The notes under the pieces were generated by a model that ran no database searches, was not told the origin of the DNA, and was given only the letters and a program-made list of their open reading frames with translations. Positions 12,301-27,300 of a DNA stretch of 64,000 nucleotides are shown piece by piece. Source of the stretch: Myotis daubentonii (Eukaryota > Chordata > Mammalia > Chiroptera > Vespertilionidae); the NCBI RefSeq assembly GCF_963259705.1, contig NC_081841.1, positions 90,223,063 to 90,287,062 of the forward strand, written 5' to 3'. The translations under genes were made by a program, and so were the position numbers. The stretch's first letter is position 1, and each line of letters begins with the position of its first letter.

Positions 12301-15300
12301 CGCCAGCCTCCAGGGTTGTGATGAGCAAATCAAATAATGCAGAGCTGGGCAGGTCTTAAACACTCTTATCAATATTGGCCATAATATTGGTAGTTTTATT
12401 TGTAATTGGGGTTTGGAAAACTACTTGCTCTCATAAGCAAGTATATGACTGACTTTCACATTATTTTTCCAAGCATCAAACATCTGATTGAATGTCTTAG
12501 TCAACTCTGGCTGCCACAGGCTGGGTGGCTTAAGCAACCATGATTACTTATCACAGTTGTGGAGACTGGGAAGCCCAAGATCAAGGGGCCAGCATGGTCA
12601 GAGGTTTTGGGGAGAACTCTCTTCGTAGCTTATAGGCGGTTGTCTTCTCACTGTGTCCTCCATAATGGAGATAGGGCTCCAGTGCCTCCTCACTAACTTC
12701 ATGAACGGGGTTAGTGTCATTACAAGCCCCCATGACCTCAGCCACACCGAGTTACTTCCCAAAGGTCGTGTCTCCAAATACCTTCACACTGGGGGGTTAG
12801 GGCTTTCGCAGATGCCTTGAGGGGAGGGACAGAAACAACCAGCCATAGAGACAGTCTCAACATGAGCTAGCAAAGTTTTACACCATTGTCACTAAAGCTG
12901 TTTCTCCTGTTCATTCCCACTGTGCCCCTCCTTAGGGACCTGATTTGACTGTTTTCCTGGCAGGTCTGAGGCAGGGCCTATGGTATAAGCTTTCCTGGCC
13001 TCCTTCTCATTTAAATGGAGGCAGGGCCAGCTACCAGTCAGGTCTGGGGTCTCAGGAGAAGGGGAATCTCCCACAAGCTCTCCTGAAGCCAGGAAGGAAG
13101 GTGCCCCACCTTCCTCCATGGAAAGAGTGCTCTAAGGGCTGCCTGGGAGGCAGAATGTGCTCCCAGAAGGGAAGGCGTACCTGCGGAAGGGATGCTCTTA
13201 CAAGTTGTAACCAATGTCTTTTTCTCCATAAAGAAGTGATTTGTTGGGTGGCTGTATGTGTCAAACACTGGGCTAGATTTCTAGGATGCTGAGGGGCCCA
13301 TTATCAGCTCCTCATTAAGAAGGTCAGACTGCCATGTACATTGAGGGGAAAAGTGTGACAATGGCGTGCACAATGTTGGAGGTGGGTAGGCAGTGGTGGA
13401 AATACACAGACAGAATAATTAGGGGGATGATGAAATGTTTCAGCAAATGTTCTCACTAATGAAGGGAAATTCACATCTCAAAGGCTCACTTTCATAAGGA
13501 CCTAGTATCTGGTCTCCTTTAAATTAATATTTCTACCTGCTCCTTCATTCTTTTAGTCTTATTTATCACGTAATTCATAGCTACATAAATGCTAATCCAC
13601 ATAAATATAATAAACACACCACTACATTATAATGTATTTTCTTAATATATTACACATTTTCTCTTTTCTTACCTTCCTTTCTTCTCTCCTTCTTTTCAAA
13701 TGAATATTAGTAATAAAAGCAAACACAGATATGTTTACGTTATCAGGCACCATTTCCATTTATGTGTGTTCCTATTTATGTATGTCATAGTTTATATATG
13801 TCAACTCATTAATTCTCACAACAGCCCAACAAGGCAGGTGACATTATTATCCCCACTTTGCAAATGGAGAAACCGAGGCTCAGAGAGGTTGAAGAGCTTG
13901 CCTGGGGTCACACAGTTTACAAGCAGCACAGTGGGGATTGGTCCCCAGGAGTCCCAGGCCCTCCGGCTCTGAGTCTATTTCAGCCCTAACATTGAATTGT
14001 CTGCAAATGTGTGGCTCCATAACCAGACCTGGACACTCCGGCCTCCTCTCTCTCATCAGGGCTCTCATGGATCTTGCCTGTTCTCACAGATTCAATGCCA
14101 TCTCTTTGTCAACCACTGAAATGTGTATATTCACACTGACATATCACATCTATTTATTTTGCTTCCGGTCCACATCCTTGGTTCCTACTGCAAATTTTCA
14201 TTCCACCCAGCTCTTAGTTAATAACTTTGGGACTCTAGAATTTGGGACTCTTGGTTCTTTCTCTTCATGTTCTGTATCCTCTCAAATGCCCTTCAGACTC
14301 TTCTCATGACCTCTCCTTGCCAACGCCACCAGATGTTTGCTACTCTACAGAGCTAATGTGGCCTCTGGGAGGACTGTCCCCTCCTTTCTCACTGGTATCC
14401 ACCAAGCATTTGGTCAGGAGGCTGGTCGGATCCATGGAAAGCCACAGCGAGTGCCCTCACGAGAGGCTGGTGCCCACCTTGCCACAGCTCTGATGCTGCT
14501 CCCATTGTCTCGGCCTCTTTCTTTCCCAGCAGGCAGCTGCTTTTTTATTTCCGCAACATGCAGTCGCTATGGTTTCAGACATCACCAAAAGGCATATGTC
14601 CCAGTTGCTGTAGGCGGTCCCCAACCCGCTCCAAGATTTCTTTGCTACTGTGAAGCTAAGGAGTCTCTAATAGATTTTCTCTCTCAGTGCCATAACCCTA
14701 CCAGAGAAACCAGCCACAGCCCATCAGCACGTTCTGAAACAACGGGTCTCCTCTCAGACACACAGGGAGCCGCCTAACAGATAACCCCTGTGTTCTCCTG
14801 CTCATTAACATAGAGCATCATGACCTGGAGACAATAGAACAAGTATAAAAATTATTTGTGATAAACATTCATTTCAAAAGCAGCCAAGTTTCCTTTAGGG
14901 AGCCTTTCACTTCTTTTGAAAGCTTCTCCCTGTTATGGGCAGTAAAATGAATTTTTTTTAAGTGGATAACTTATGATCTTGCAACAGAGTAGTGAACAAC
15001 TCAAAAAAAAAATCACAATCTATTAAGTTTAGAAAGCAAGTTATGAAATGATGTCCAAATATGACACCATTAAAAATTAATTACAATTACAATCAGAAAA
15101 AGGTTTTCAGTGGTTCTCTGGGGGTGAAGATTATAGGTAACTTAGATTGTCTTTGTGTTTTTCTTTGTTTCTCAAATTATTACCTTTGTAATCAGATTTT
15201 TTAAAACTAATATTATTAAAAAATGAAAACAATAACAAATAAGTGGGTTGTTTCATACCAAAGAGACTAGTTTCTAGCATATCCTAGTATTCTTTAGCAG

Positions 15301-18300
15301 AGAATTATCGTGTTGGGCAGTTCCTTCAGTACTCTGGGCTTTGCCCAGTCATCTGCCAACTGAGGGGTGAACTAAAGCCTCCGAGTAAACTTCTGATGCT
15401 AAAGTCCTATAATCCCAGGTTTGGAAAAGTTAGAACTGTGAAAAACATTACATCACCCCACAGTGGGGGGGTGAGACCTGGAGTTCATCTATTTACTATA
15501 TAACTATTCCAAGCCTTGGATTATTTTTTTATTAGTAAAATGAAAGGTTTGGATCAGACATCCTCACCAGCCTCTGTCCTCCAGATGGGACATTCCGTGG
15601 TCCTGTGAGTCAGACTATGGCTGGGAAATGGCTGTGCAACTGATAGTGGCTTATAGACAAAAGGTACAGTCTCTTCTCATGCATGTTAAACAATGAACAT
15701 ATGGAAGATGCTACCGAAGTCATGTCGTTGAAGAATTCCTGTTTGAAAATCCTGTTTCTAACCATCCTTAAGCAGGGCAAAGACAAGCACAAGCACATAT
15801 CTGATCTGGAACAGCGCCTCTCCTCTGTGAAGATTACAGACTTCGGGAGCTATGAATTCCACAGCCTTAAGGTATCTCACAAGCTGCTTCCTGAGTGACA
15901 TGGCTTTTTCCCTTGATTTGGTCACTATTTTCTTGTCTTTGTTCCTATAACAATGAAGTGCAGGAGAGGAGCCCAGAGCTGGGCTGAATTGGGTCTGCTC
16001 TCTCTAGTGCCCACGGAAACCTCAGGAAGGTCATTTCATCTTAACAAAAACCATGGGTGCCAGAGGCCTGTCCACATGTTCACAGTGGTTACTCATTCGC
16101 CTCAGGGCCTCAATTTCCTCGTTTAAAAAATAGCTTGTTGTTGAGCTGACGGTTTCTAAAGGTCGCTATACACTTTAAAATTCTGATTTCATGTAGTTAA
16201 TTTCAATGAGCTTTAGCAGGGAAGCCTGGACCAGACCTCCCAGTTCTGAGTTTGGGGTTCTTTGAGGAGTTTTTTTGCAATAAACTGAAAAAGGCTCATG
16301 AAATTCTCAAGCATAATGCAAAACAACATCAATGTGAACTCCTTCTTATTGAAGCTAAAAATAACGTATGTCATGCATCCCAAAGCCACACAAAGAGAAA
16401 TGTGGTTTGGGCAGCTGGAGGAGCCACTGCCGACAGGCATGCCGGGGACTGCACAGGGAACCAGGATTTTAGGCATGTGTGCGTGTTCTTGCCGTACTTA
16501 GCGCAGCTCAGAGCTAATGGAGAGCAGGTCAAGGTGGAAATGTTTTGTTCCTTCTCTCCTCCCATGCGCAGGGTAAGACCTGGAATGAAGTCATGGCAAC
16601 ACATCGGAAACTTCCTACTGATCAAGTAGACGTGAGAAAGCAGCAAGAGGCCGTGTGGGAACTTTTCGCGAGCGAATGCACTTACTTCTTGGACCATTTA
16701 TTAGTTCTTAAGATGGTAATGCTGGGCTCGCTTTTTGCAATAGATGGAAAATATTATTTTGATTTGGGGGGAGTTTGTTTTCCTCTTCCACATGGAAAAC
16801 AGGAAGTTGGGGGTGGAGGTCCCCTCTTTTAGGAGACCTTAAAAAAATGTGTCTACTGTTTATCTACTACTTGGTTGTCTCTTCATTCTTTTCTTAAACA
16901 TAGTCTTCCAGGATTGGAGGAGGTCTTCTAAGTAAACTAGTCCAGCTGCCCATCTGATGTCTGGCTTGCCTCTACCTATTCTCACCACCTGCTTACACTT
17001 GCTTACACGCCTCTCCAGTCAGGGAGCGCAGATCCACCCTGCAGGAACACCCCCCACAACCACCACCACCACCGCTGGTCAGCTTCCACTTTCCGAGCAC
17101 TTGCTCCCCCTGAGCAGTGCTGGGAGCAAGTGTTTTATCAGCTGCAGGGCCACTGTCACAGATTTCCAGGCAGCCATCCACATGTAACGCAGTGGGGCTG
17201 CATGACATGGTATATTCATAATGTCTACCAGGTAAATGGTGTCCCTGAGGGAGTGCCATGCTGCAGCCAGATCTGGTGAGGTTCTGAGCAAAGAATCCTC
17301 ATAGAAGAACCACAGGGCAAGGATGGCAAGGGAGCCATTGCCTTCCAAGACCACGGGGAGGAAGAGCCATAGTGCTCCCCAGCTAGACTCAGCCTGTAAA
17401 TATTTATGAATCCTGCCTACTATCTTGCACAGGAAAAAGCACTGTGTGAAAAGCACTTAGGGGGAACTAAGTGCAAGTCCTGGATCAGTTTCTGACTTTT
17501 CATGTGACCCTAGAAAAGTCCAGTCCTCCATTTCCTAAACCAGAGGTTGGCAAACACTTCCTTGAAGGTCCCGATAGTAAATATGAGGTGGAGCAAAAGT
17601 AGTTTACAGTTGTTTGTCTGGAAAATAATATAATAGTTAATAATAATAATAATACAAGAATAAACCCTGTGTTTCGCATGCTCACAACTGTAAACCTGCT
17701 GTTGCCTCACCCTGTATGTTGGGCTTTGCAGACTCTGAGGTCTTTATTACAACTCCTCAGCTCTTCTTTTGCAGTTCCCAGGAAGCTACGGGTAATTTAT
17801 AAAGGAATGTGATAGCTGTGCTGTAATCAACATTATTTATGGAAGCAGGTAGCAGGCCTGATCTACCCCGCAGGCTGTCATTTGACAATCCCTTTCCTAA
17901 GCTCTAAAAGAAGGATGGCAATGCCATCTCTGGCTGTCTCATCGCATCTCAGCTTTGTGATCATCAGATTAGTTTTCTTTGAAACCTACCAAGTGACATA
18001 CAAATGTCAGTCATTATTTTTTTGCAAAGCATTCTTCTGTCAATAAGCTGATCTTTGTTTAGTTTATAGACGCAGGGAAGATTATCTGTGAGGATTGTAG
18101 TTCTTCCTTGACTTGCTGTAGAGTAGCCTCCTGCTGGATGAAAGCATCAAGTCAAGAAACAATAGCACAGAGGCTCCCTGGATGCTTTCAGTCATAGTTA
18201 ATGCCTTTATCCAAATGCAAGCATCCTACCAGTTACAGATATTGACTCATTCGTTCTCTTTTTTTCATTTCCTGCAAGTAAAAGACATTTGAATCTTTTG

Positions 18301-21300
18301 CAGAGAAAGGTATAAATGAGAATCCAGCATGAAAGTTGTTTTGGTCTCACATTAGTGCTCTTGATAAGAAGAGGACCTGTGAGATTTCTTGACTCCGGGA
18401 GGCAGAGAAAGCCCATTAGAACAGATGATGTTCCACAGGAATGTTGTCAGGGTGCATATCAGCAACAACACCGTCATGCAGAAGAGCACATTTCCCACAT
18501 GTTCCATGGAGCTTAAATGTCACCATTGGTATTTAGGAAAATTCTGAAACCTCCAAAATACTGATTTCTAAACTGTTTTTGTAAAGTTGTAGTCAGGAGG
18601 TTTATGTTCAATGCTCTTGAAAAGGGCAAGTTTCAAGACTGAAAACAGAAAGTAATCTGCATTTCTTTTTTTTTTTTAAGATCTTCATGAATACACTAAA
18701 ATATCTACAAACCTATGAATATCTCCTGGATGTGGATTCATGGCGCCTTTTTGCAAACCTGGAGGAGTTAAGTCAGGTGAGCCAAAGTAGAAAGACATCA
18801 GGAGACATGTTTTGAAATTCACCAGAGGGATCATGAAAATGCATGTTTGTTCTATTCTTGTGGCTTGTATTCCACGCTGCAATACAGAACGTGGTTCATT
18901 CCCCCATATAATATTATGGTCAGGAGGTCAGGTAAATAAGAAGGAAATCTAAACATTCATTGATATCTTGCCAATAGATCACATATATCAGCCTTCAGTA
19001 GATGTTTCATTTTAACTTGGCTGTTTAAGAAAGTAAACAAATTCTCAAGATCTCCTTAACCTTCCTAAATGTTTGTTCTCAAATGAATGTCCTTTCCTCA
19101 TATATTATAAATCAATAATATCTTTCCTCCAAAAGGAAGGGAAGAGAGATTCCAAAAAGAATTTATTTATATAAAAAAACTTATAAGAAAATATATATTG
19201 AAAAGGAAAATAAATCTGAATTTTGCCAGGAGGTAAATTGTAATGAGAAACAGCTGTAGACTGATATTTGAAGTTCATCAAATATTTATTCCTTCCCTTG
19301 GGTGTGTGCCTACTCTTGTTTCCTTTCTCTCTGGCCCTAGACAAGCTATGGTTTTGTGAGCAGTCTTTTTGCCATCATCAAGGACTACTTCGATGCCTCT
19401 GAGACTTCACCACCCATGGATTTCATTTCCGTGCTCGCGAAGGTAAAATCCTTTCAGGAGACCTCAGACTCATGCAATAAATTCACCCTCTCTCAGGATA
19501 GCTGTTCCTATCTACTTGACTTTTTGTTTTTGTTGTTCCTATAAAGGAACCATCCTTTTCTCTCTGCCAACAGACATTTTCAAAAATAACTTGCAGACTC
19601 TGTTTTCCCATTGTCACCTCTGCCGTGTGGGTTTTATTAACACAGAAATGCGCACACATGGAAAAGCCATTTCCAAGTCTGTCTTTTAAATGACTTCAAT
19701 TTAAAGCAATATTCATGGCAATGGTTTGTGTAGGCCAATTACATGGTTCAGTTGTTCTTCTAACAAAAGTGTCAGCCTTTCAGACAAAAATAAATAAATA
19801 AATAACCCTTCAAACCTATCAGCACCCTTAATAGTACCTCTGGTTTGAAAGAAGAAGAGGAAAACCTGTAGCCCTGGTTTGTTAAATGCTATTTATTTCT
19901 TGAGTAGATATTTGAGCCTCATCCCTACTTTTTTTTTTTACTTTGAGCTTTTTAGTCCCGTTTCTATCTATTCACATTTAGCAAGATTTGACTTCATACA
20001 ATCCACTTTAAAAAGCTGGATTGAGATTTATTGAGCACTTACTAAAGGCTATGTGTGGGGCCAAGACCCTGGGCACAAAATGTGCAAAACCAGGCACACT
20101 CCTGTTCCTTTTCAATCTAGTGGGGGAGATCTTAGTTCAAGAAGTACAGTAATAATTATATAACCAAATGGAGGTCAATGCTGAGGCAAACAGGAACATA
20201 GATATTGCGAAGGAAAGCTTCCTGGCTATGGCAGTGGGTGGGGAGGTTACAGACAGGAAATTCTTCCTGGGACAGAGATGTTTGAGGTGAGACATGCAGG
20301 AGGAGGAGTATGTTAACAAGGCAAAAACACATAGAAAACTAGGTATAAAGAAGGGAGATCCTCATGTGAACTTTGAAAAGAGATTTGAATAAGAAAACCT
20401 TTGGAAAAAAGAGGAAGAATGTGAAGTGTTGGGAAGTAGCTAAAGTCTAAGGTTCCCTCAATTTATTTAGAGTCAGAAATTTTTTAAATTTAATGTTAAG
20501 TAAATAGTCTGGAGAAATGCCAACTTCTCATTAAAACATGTAAGCTGTCTTAGTCTGCTCAGGCAAAAACAAAATATTACAGACTGGGTGGTTGATAAAC
20601 AACACATTTCTTTTACACTATTTGGAGGGGGGCAGTCTGAGGTTAGATGAGGATTCTCTTCCGGTCACAGACTTCTCATTGCATCCTACGTGGCGGCGGA
20701 AGGGGCTAGGGAGGCCTCTGGAGACTCTTTATAAGGACATTAATCCGACTCATGAGGACTACCCTTTGTGAATTAATCATCTCCTGAAGGCCCCATTCCT
20801 AATACCATCACTTTGGGGGTTAGGATTCAACATATTAATTAGACAGGGACACAAACATCCCACCATAGTGTAAGTGCTCTTATAGCCTCCTAAGCATGGG
20901 ATGTTAACATACTCTTTATTGAAGGTCCATAACTCAGCCCACATATGAATGCTTCCTGTTCTAGGTGTGCAAAGATGGGTTACACAAGTGTTTCCTTAAT
21001 TGAAAAGGTGCTTTATCAGTCAGGTTGGATGTGGTTGTATCAGAGTAACCATCCCCAAATCTCAATAGCTTGGTTCCTCTCTCCCCTGTGCCGACTTCTA
21101 CCTTGTCACTGTCCTCTCTCTGGGACCCAGGCTGAGGGAGCAGCACTGGAACGTTACCAGTCTGGGGAGACTGGGGCAGAGCACTCAGACTCTTCAAGTT
21201 CTGCCAGAAGCAGCACATGGCAGGTCTGTTCACACTTTGTCAGCCAAGTTCAGTCACATGGCCATGCTCACCTTCAGCAGAGGGGGTACCCAGCATCCTC

Positions 21301-24300
21301 CCCAGAAAGGGAAAGCAGATGACCAGTAAGAGGCTCACCAGGTGGGAGACTAGAGCATTTTGTTATTCACACTTGACTCATGTGAACAAGTCCCTGAAAA
21401 GGAAACCGAGGCTTGAGCGGTTAGATCATTTGGCCACGGTCACATAACTGATAAATTGGAGAACCGGGTCTCTAAGCCTGACCACATAGGATCTTAACCG
21501 TTGCCTCCTAGTAATAAAATTTCTCAAGCATCTCAGTGCCCTTTCTCTCCAAGCTACCAACCCCCTCCACCTCCAAAAATAAATTTACATCATCCTTCAA
21601 ATTACTTCCTGCTGGAGCCAAAACATGACATTTTTCCCCCACAGTGTCTTCTCCTCTGTCTCACAACACAATATTTTCCTCAGTTTTTGTGATTTCTGCC
21701 TTTATAGCTGCCTCTTCCTTTAGTGACTTTTTAGGCTGGGTCTGTTTTCTCGACTAAATGTAGTTATAACATTGCCAACAAGTGTGTCTTCCTTGTCTTA
21801 TTCTACCACATGCGACACTATTAGACATTTATCAGTGGGAGCCATTACTCATTACATCAATCAATAAATCAAGGAGTGCGTGGGCTTAGCAACATGGTGG
21901 ACAACATGAGACACCGAGGAGAGTGTGTGCCAGTTAAGCTTTGGTGAAGAGAAAAGAGTAACTCACTCCCGAGAAAGACACGTAACTGAGACGGGGCACC
22001 TTGTGTGAGGTGCTCTGTTTGACCATTACATAAATCTATACATACACTCAGGAGAGGCCCTCAGATTTGACTCTACAGTTTTAGAAGCCAGCAGGAGAAT
22101 TACATGAATGAACATTTTTGAGGAAAAGTTGATGAAAATTAAATGTTGTTACTTACTACCAACACAAGCCTAACATCAACCAACATAAGCCCTGAAGTCA
22201 AAGGGAGTATTTGTTACCAGGTGCCATGCAGGGAGTGTAGACTTCAACAAAGCATAAACAGAAGCAAAAGGTAAATTAAATCAAGACACCCTAACTAGAA
22301 TTTTAAGTAGGAAAGGGAGGGGAGATTTATTGAGGAGTTACCTGTGTCTTACGGAAATACTATTTTTAAAGAATGTTTATTGTGAAGATAACCTGTTCCT
22401 AGTCACACGGTCACACTCCTGCTTGACAATGCTGACCCCTCCCCCTTTCCCCGTGCCGGTCAGTGATGACCATGAAGGGAAAGAGACCGCCTGCCTGTGC
22501 CCTCCCTGCTCTTCTCTTGCAGCATTTCCGAGGGAGCCTCTGTCAGAGCCACCAGACCTACTGCCTGAACTACTCTGCCGCTGTCTTTTACCTCGAGAGC
22601 CTGAAGCAGAGAGAGGACTTTGGAATTTACTTAAAAGTAAAGTACCGTCTTCTTTTCTTTTTATAATTTTCCTGAGACTCTTTGGGGTACAATAGGTACT
22701 AGGAGTTATACCCAAAATAAGTGAGAAAGGAGAACAATAAATGATCAACAATACACTTGAACTACAAATCTGCTTTCCTCATCAACACACACCTCCCACT
22801 GCACACTGAGGAATTCTAAGTGGTGCACATCTGGAAACACTGTATCATCTCATGTCCCTCCTAAATTTTTGGCAGGGGCTCACTTACCAATGTTTCATTT
22901 GTTCATTGGCGTGTTTGTGAACAAAGTCGGTACACTGTAAGGAGAAAGCTACAATAAGAAGAGGCTTGGTGACTAGAAGTTGGGCTCTTGTAGGATTTGG
23001 TCCCAGCGAGATGCGGTAGCACACAAGCTTGGAGAAGCGAAGCATGTACATTGTATTCTGTGCAAAGGGCGCCCCCTGGAGTACTCCATAGGGCACAATG
23101 TAGACGTTGCCCCTGAAATTGTACAGCATGGTGCCTATGGGTTCCAAAGCAACAGAGCAAAGAGTTTCTGCTAAGGATAGTCAGCATTTGCTAATAAGTT
23201 GACACGGAAAGAATGGTCCTTGACTTCACCAGTTCCTTTGACCCCTCTTTTGACATTTCTTTAGTATGAACTACACCTTTCCAGTATTACGCCAGAGCCC
23301 TTTTTATGATTCAGAGAAAATAGTCCAAGCCTTTTCGGAAAACTCGCTCTCCTGGCAGTTGCAAAAGCCCCTGGCAGAGCACCACCTCAGAGGCCAGGGA
23401 GGAAGGGCTGCCCGGGGTCCAGGACTTACCTGTTGCCCGACTATGCCAGGAGGCCTGGGTGCAGCGTGGCTGAGAAAGGAGGATAATCTTGGGGGAGAGA
23501 CTCGGCCTTATTTTTTGTAGCTTTAACCATTCGTTCGGTGTTTTCTTGGCTACTCAATAAGAACGGAGAGCTCATTAGCTTTCCAGATGTATGAATAATC
23601 CTGTTAGAGAAGTTTTCCCCGGAAGCGGATGATTAGACTCCCAGCCTGGCCCTCAAACTGGGGAGAAGCCAGTTCCATGTCTCTCTCTTCCAAGCCAGGC
23701 CAGGGGTTACTTTAACGAGGCGCAGCCACCATTTCCCAGTAACTGTGGAAAATACCATACCAATTGTGACATAGAAAGGTGGTTTACATCTTTATATGAA
23801 ATATGCACAGCATCCAAAGATAACATGCAATTATAACGCATAACGTTTTACCGGCATCTTTAGTTTCTCAAACATCTCTTTAAATCCTTGGCACAAAATT
23901 TTGAAGTTGATTACATTGTCCCCAGGTGTCCCTGAGGCTCAGAGAGGTTGTATGGTTTTTGCAAGGTCATGTGGCCAATAGGTGGCAAAAATGAACCTGG
24001 ATAAAGGTCTTCGGGCAAAAATAAAAATAATAAAAAAAATGCTCTTTCCACCAAAATTACTTATAGCTCCTCAAGTCTAGTTCCCATCACCTGGCAACTG
24101 TGAGCATCATGGAACAGGGGAGGGGTCAGGGAGAGGCTACAGAGCAGTGGTTCTCAACCTTCTGGCCCTTTAAATACAGTTCCTCATGTTGTGACCCAAC
24201 CACAAAATTATTTTCGTTGCTACTTCAAAACTGTAATGTTGCTACTGTTATGAATCGTAATGTAAATATCTGATATGCAGGATGGTCTTAGGCGACCCCT

Positions 24301-27300
24301 GTGAAAGGGTCGTTCGACCGCCAAAGGGGTCGTGGCCCACAGGTTGAGAACCACTGCTGTAGAGGAATTGAAGGTGAACCTGCTTTCCACAGCCACATAG
24401 TACAGAACAAAAGCATCATCACAAAGAGTTAGTAATAATTTCACTATAGCCTAGTAAATATAATGCTTATAATGTAATAATTGCAATATACAATAAATAA
24501 TGATAAAGGGGGCTGGTTCTCCAGCCCTTGCTTCGACCAGCCACTGCTGGACATCATGATCTCTTTGTCTACACCAGCGGCGGGGAATCTTTTCTCTGCC
24601 AAGGGCCATTTAGATATTTATGACATCATTTGTGGGCCATCCAAAATTATCAACTAAAAATTATGTTGCTATGAAAAAGCTCCTAGATTTATTGAACTTT
24701 GAGTCCTGCCTGTGGTTGCCTCGGCGGGGCCAGACCAAATGATACAGCCCGTGGGCCGGACGATCCCCACCCCGGTCTACACAGTAACCCTGTGGGATGT
24801 GATCGTGTCCCCATTATTCAAGGGCTTAGACAAATTAGGCAACTCGCTGAAACATACAGTTGCTCAGGGCAGAGACAGGATTTGATTCAGACGTGTGTGA
24901 AGCTGACCTTCATTCCCAACTATGCACTGACATAAACAATGTCCGTGGAAGACTTAAGCTTGTGTTGTGTCATGGGCTGCCTGGAATGGGGGCATGTCCT
25001 GGGATGAATTCACCCTCCCTGCCACGTGGGGCTGGCTTTATGAAAGCCTGTACAGCATGTTGGTGCACACTGATGGGAGTGGAATTCTCCCTTCTCTGTC
25101 AGAAACAATTAAAATGATGCAGAGAAAGAGACTGGAACTTTGTACCAGGGATCTTCATGGAGTTCTGTTAACCATCGCTAAGAACTCCTTGGACTGAGTG
25201 TTCAGAATGTTCCAGCCACTGTTTGGGGCGCTTTGTATGGATTCTCAATAAAACCTCTCACCACCTGCTGAGGTAGTTATCCTTGTTACCCACATTTCAC
25301 AGATGAGATTTATAGAGTTTAAGTAAATTACCCAAAATTCTAAGAATGGCTGCCCCAGCACAATATTGCATTTCACCAGAACAGATTTATGAGGAGAATG
25401 AATTTATAAGTGTCCCCATGTGTCCCTGAGACTCAGAGAGGTAATATTGTTCAACTCAATGGGCCCCTGAATTCCATTCACTGTTACCCTAAACATATTG
25501 GATATTTATTATAAAGCAAAAGCATCCTTCATTGATCTAGGCCTATCCATAAAAAGCCTTTTATGTCCAATTTCTCTTGACAGAGATGTCCTTTTTTCCC
25601 CCTAATGGATCTGAAAATTAAAGCCAATAGATGAAAGAAAAATTTATACCTACTTTTAGAACTATCAAATATATTTTTCTCTCTTCTGAGGCTTCTGAAA
25701 CACTAAAAGCTTCTAATATTCCTGCCTGGATCTTCGTCTCAATTATTTACCACTGGTGCTTCTTGCCGGGTTGGTGTCTGAGGTAAATTGGGTGTTTTCA
25801 CATGTACTCAGGATGCTGGCAGCCAGAGCTGTTTTCAACGGCGTGGAAATTTGGGGCAGTGGCCCTGGGCTATGTTTGAGGAAATACCTAACTGCTTCTG
25901 AGAAATCAGTTACTGGAGCTCCCAGACACCAGAGCTAGAATGCTGCTGCCAGTGAGACAGGATGGAAACCAGCCACTGAGACCACAGACTAAGGCCTCTC
26001 CACACCCCTTTTTTCCACCCGTTACCACCGTTGGCCTTTCCACATCTGCAGTTCCTGCTTCCGTCTCCATCTCTCCCAACATCAGGGAGAAAGAATCCCA
26101 GCCTTTGTGAGCCAGGTGAGAACGTGGAGGTGATCTAGTGCCTTCTGCCAAGAGGAAGCTGACGTACAGAGCAGGGGAGGTGGTCCCTCAGGAAGCCTTG
26201 AGGCCTGGCTTCTCGAGCTCCACTCACCCTCCAGCCTCCAGCCTCCAGCCGGTGCTCACTTTCCTGGCCTGCCTTCTGCATGTAGGGGTGGAGAAGATCA
26301 TGTCCAGCGAATCCCCGTGAGGAAGAATCCAGGATGTTCGCAAAATAAATACTTTGATGAAGTTCCTGGTGGGAGAGGGTGAAACCCCCAAGGACATGTT
26401 CAAGCTATGAAAGATAAGGGCAAATTGCTAAGCATGAGGATAGGGGAAGAGGGTAGTTGGAGAGGGGAAGAGAGAGGAAGAGCAGCTCTCTCTTTCCAAA
26501 GAAGAAAATGGCACATCAAAATGCAGTGGGGGTGATGTCGTGGGCTGTGTATTTGACCCGTCCCCACAACCCAAAGTCTTCAGTAAATATGTTCACTCAT
26601 AAAACGTTTGGCATGAGTGGGGTTACAGTGGAAACCAGCATAGGACACCAACCAGGGGGCTACGTTTGGCATCAGTGGGCACATGCTGTTCAGGGAAGAG
26701 AGTGTGTGTGCCAGCAGGGGCCAGAGGAAGCCATTCTAATCCAACCATTCCATAAATTTGTAAATATCTAGAGAGAGTTTTGGACTTGGCGGGGGGGGGG
26801 GGGTGTTGAGCCAATTGCACCTAGATCTCTGAAACGCAAGGGCAGACACCTGGGCACAAAGATGTAGGAAGCTATGTTTGGGGAAGCAGAGGGAGCCTTC
26901 CACAGTGTATGCCTAAAGCTGGCCTTCAGGGTCTGAGTCACAAGGCAGAGGAGGTCACCTGGGCCTGGCCGGAGCCTGACCTGCAGAGAAAGCTGAGAGC
27001 CTCGTGCAAGGGCAGGGCTCCCCAGAGCTGAACTCAGGTGTGAGTGCGCAGGGGAGACAAGAGAAGAGGAAGAAACGCATCCCCTAGTAATACCTTCTGG
27101 TGGACCTATGTGCACAGTAGCCAGAGACCTGACTCCATGAGTTATGTGTCATCTGAACAAAAGCCAGGCCACTCAGGTTCAAGACAGCATCACATTCAAA
27201 TAAACAACCCAGCAGATGAAACAAATTTGTGAGCCATTCTCAGGATTAGTTGCGTTTGTCAAATGCCATTTATAGAGTGGTTCTCAACCTTCTGGCCCTT

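Larger units (their letters stand above)
11473..15775 (+). other. PLEKHG7 intron
   Basis: Unique sequence at 11473-12190 with several CpG kept, which could include a conserved non-coding element; MIRs at 12198 and 13795, MLT1-type LTR at 12499. No gene seen. Confidence 0.85.
16716..18680 (+). other. PLEKHG7 intron
   Basis: Contains a MIR fragment and the mariner inside MER5A; otherwise unique, with cac/ccacc-rich sequence near 17050. Confidence 0.85.
19443..22522 (+). other. PLEKHG7 intron
   Basis: Old L2-age repeat near 20025, MLT1-type LTR at 20547 and an unresolved old repeat at 21016; otherwise unique. Confidence 0.8.

Noticed and set aside
13700..14309. Overlapping plus frames up to 123 codons
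   Set aside because: Partly MIR, otherwise without any protein-like motif or splice support.
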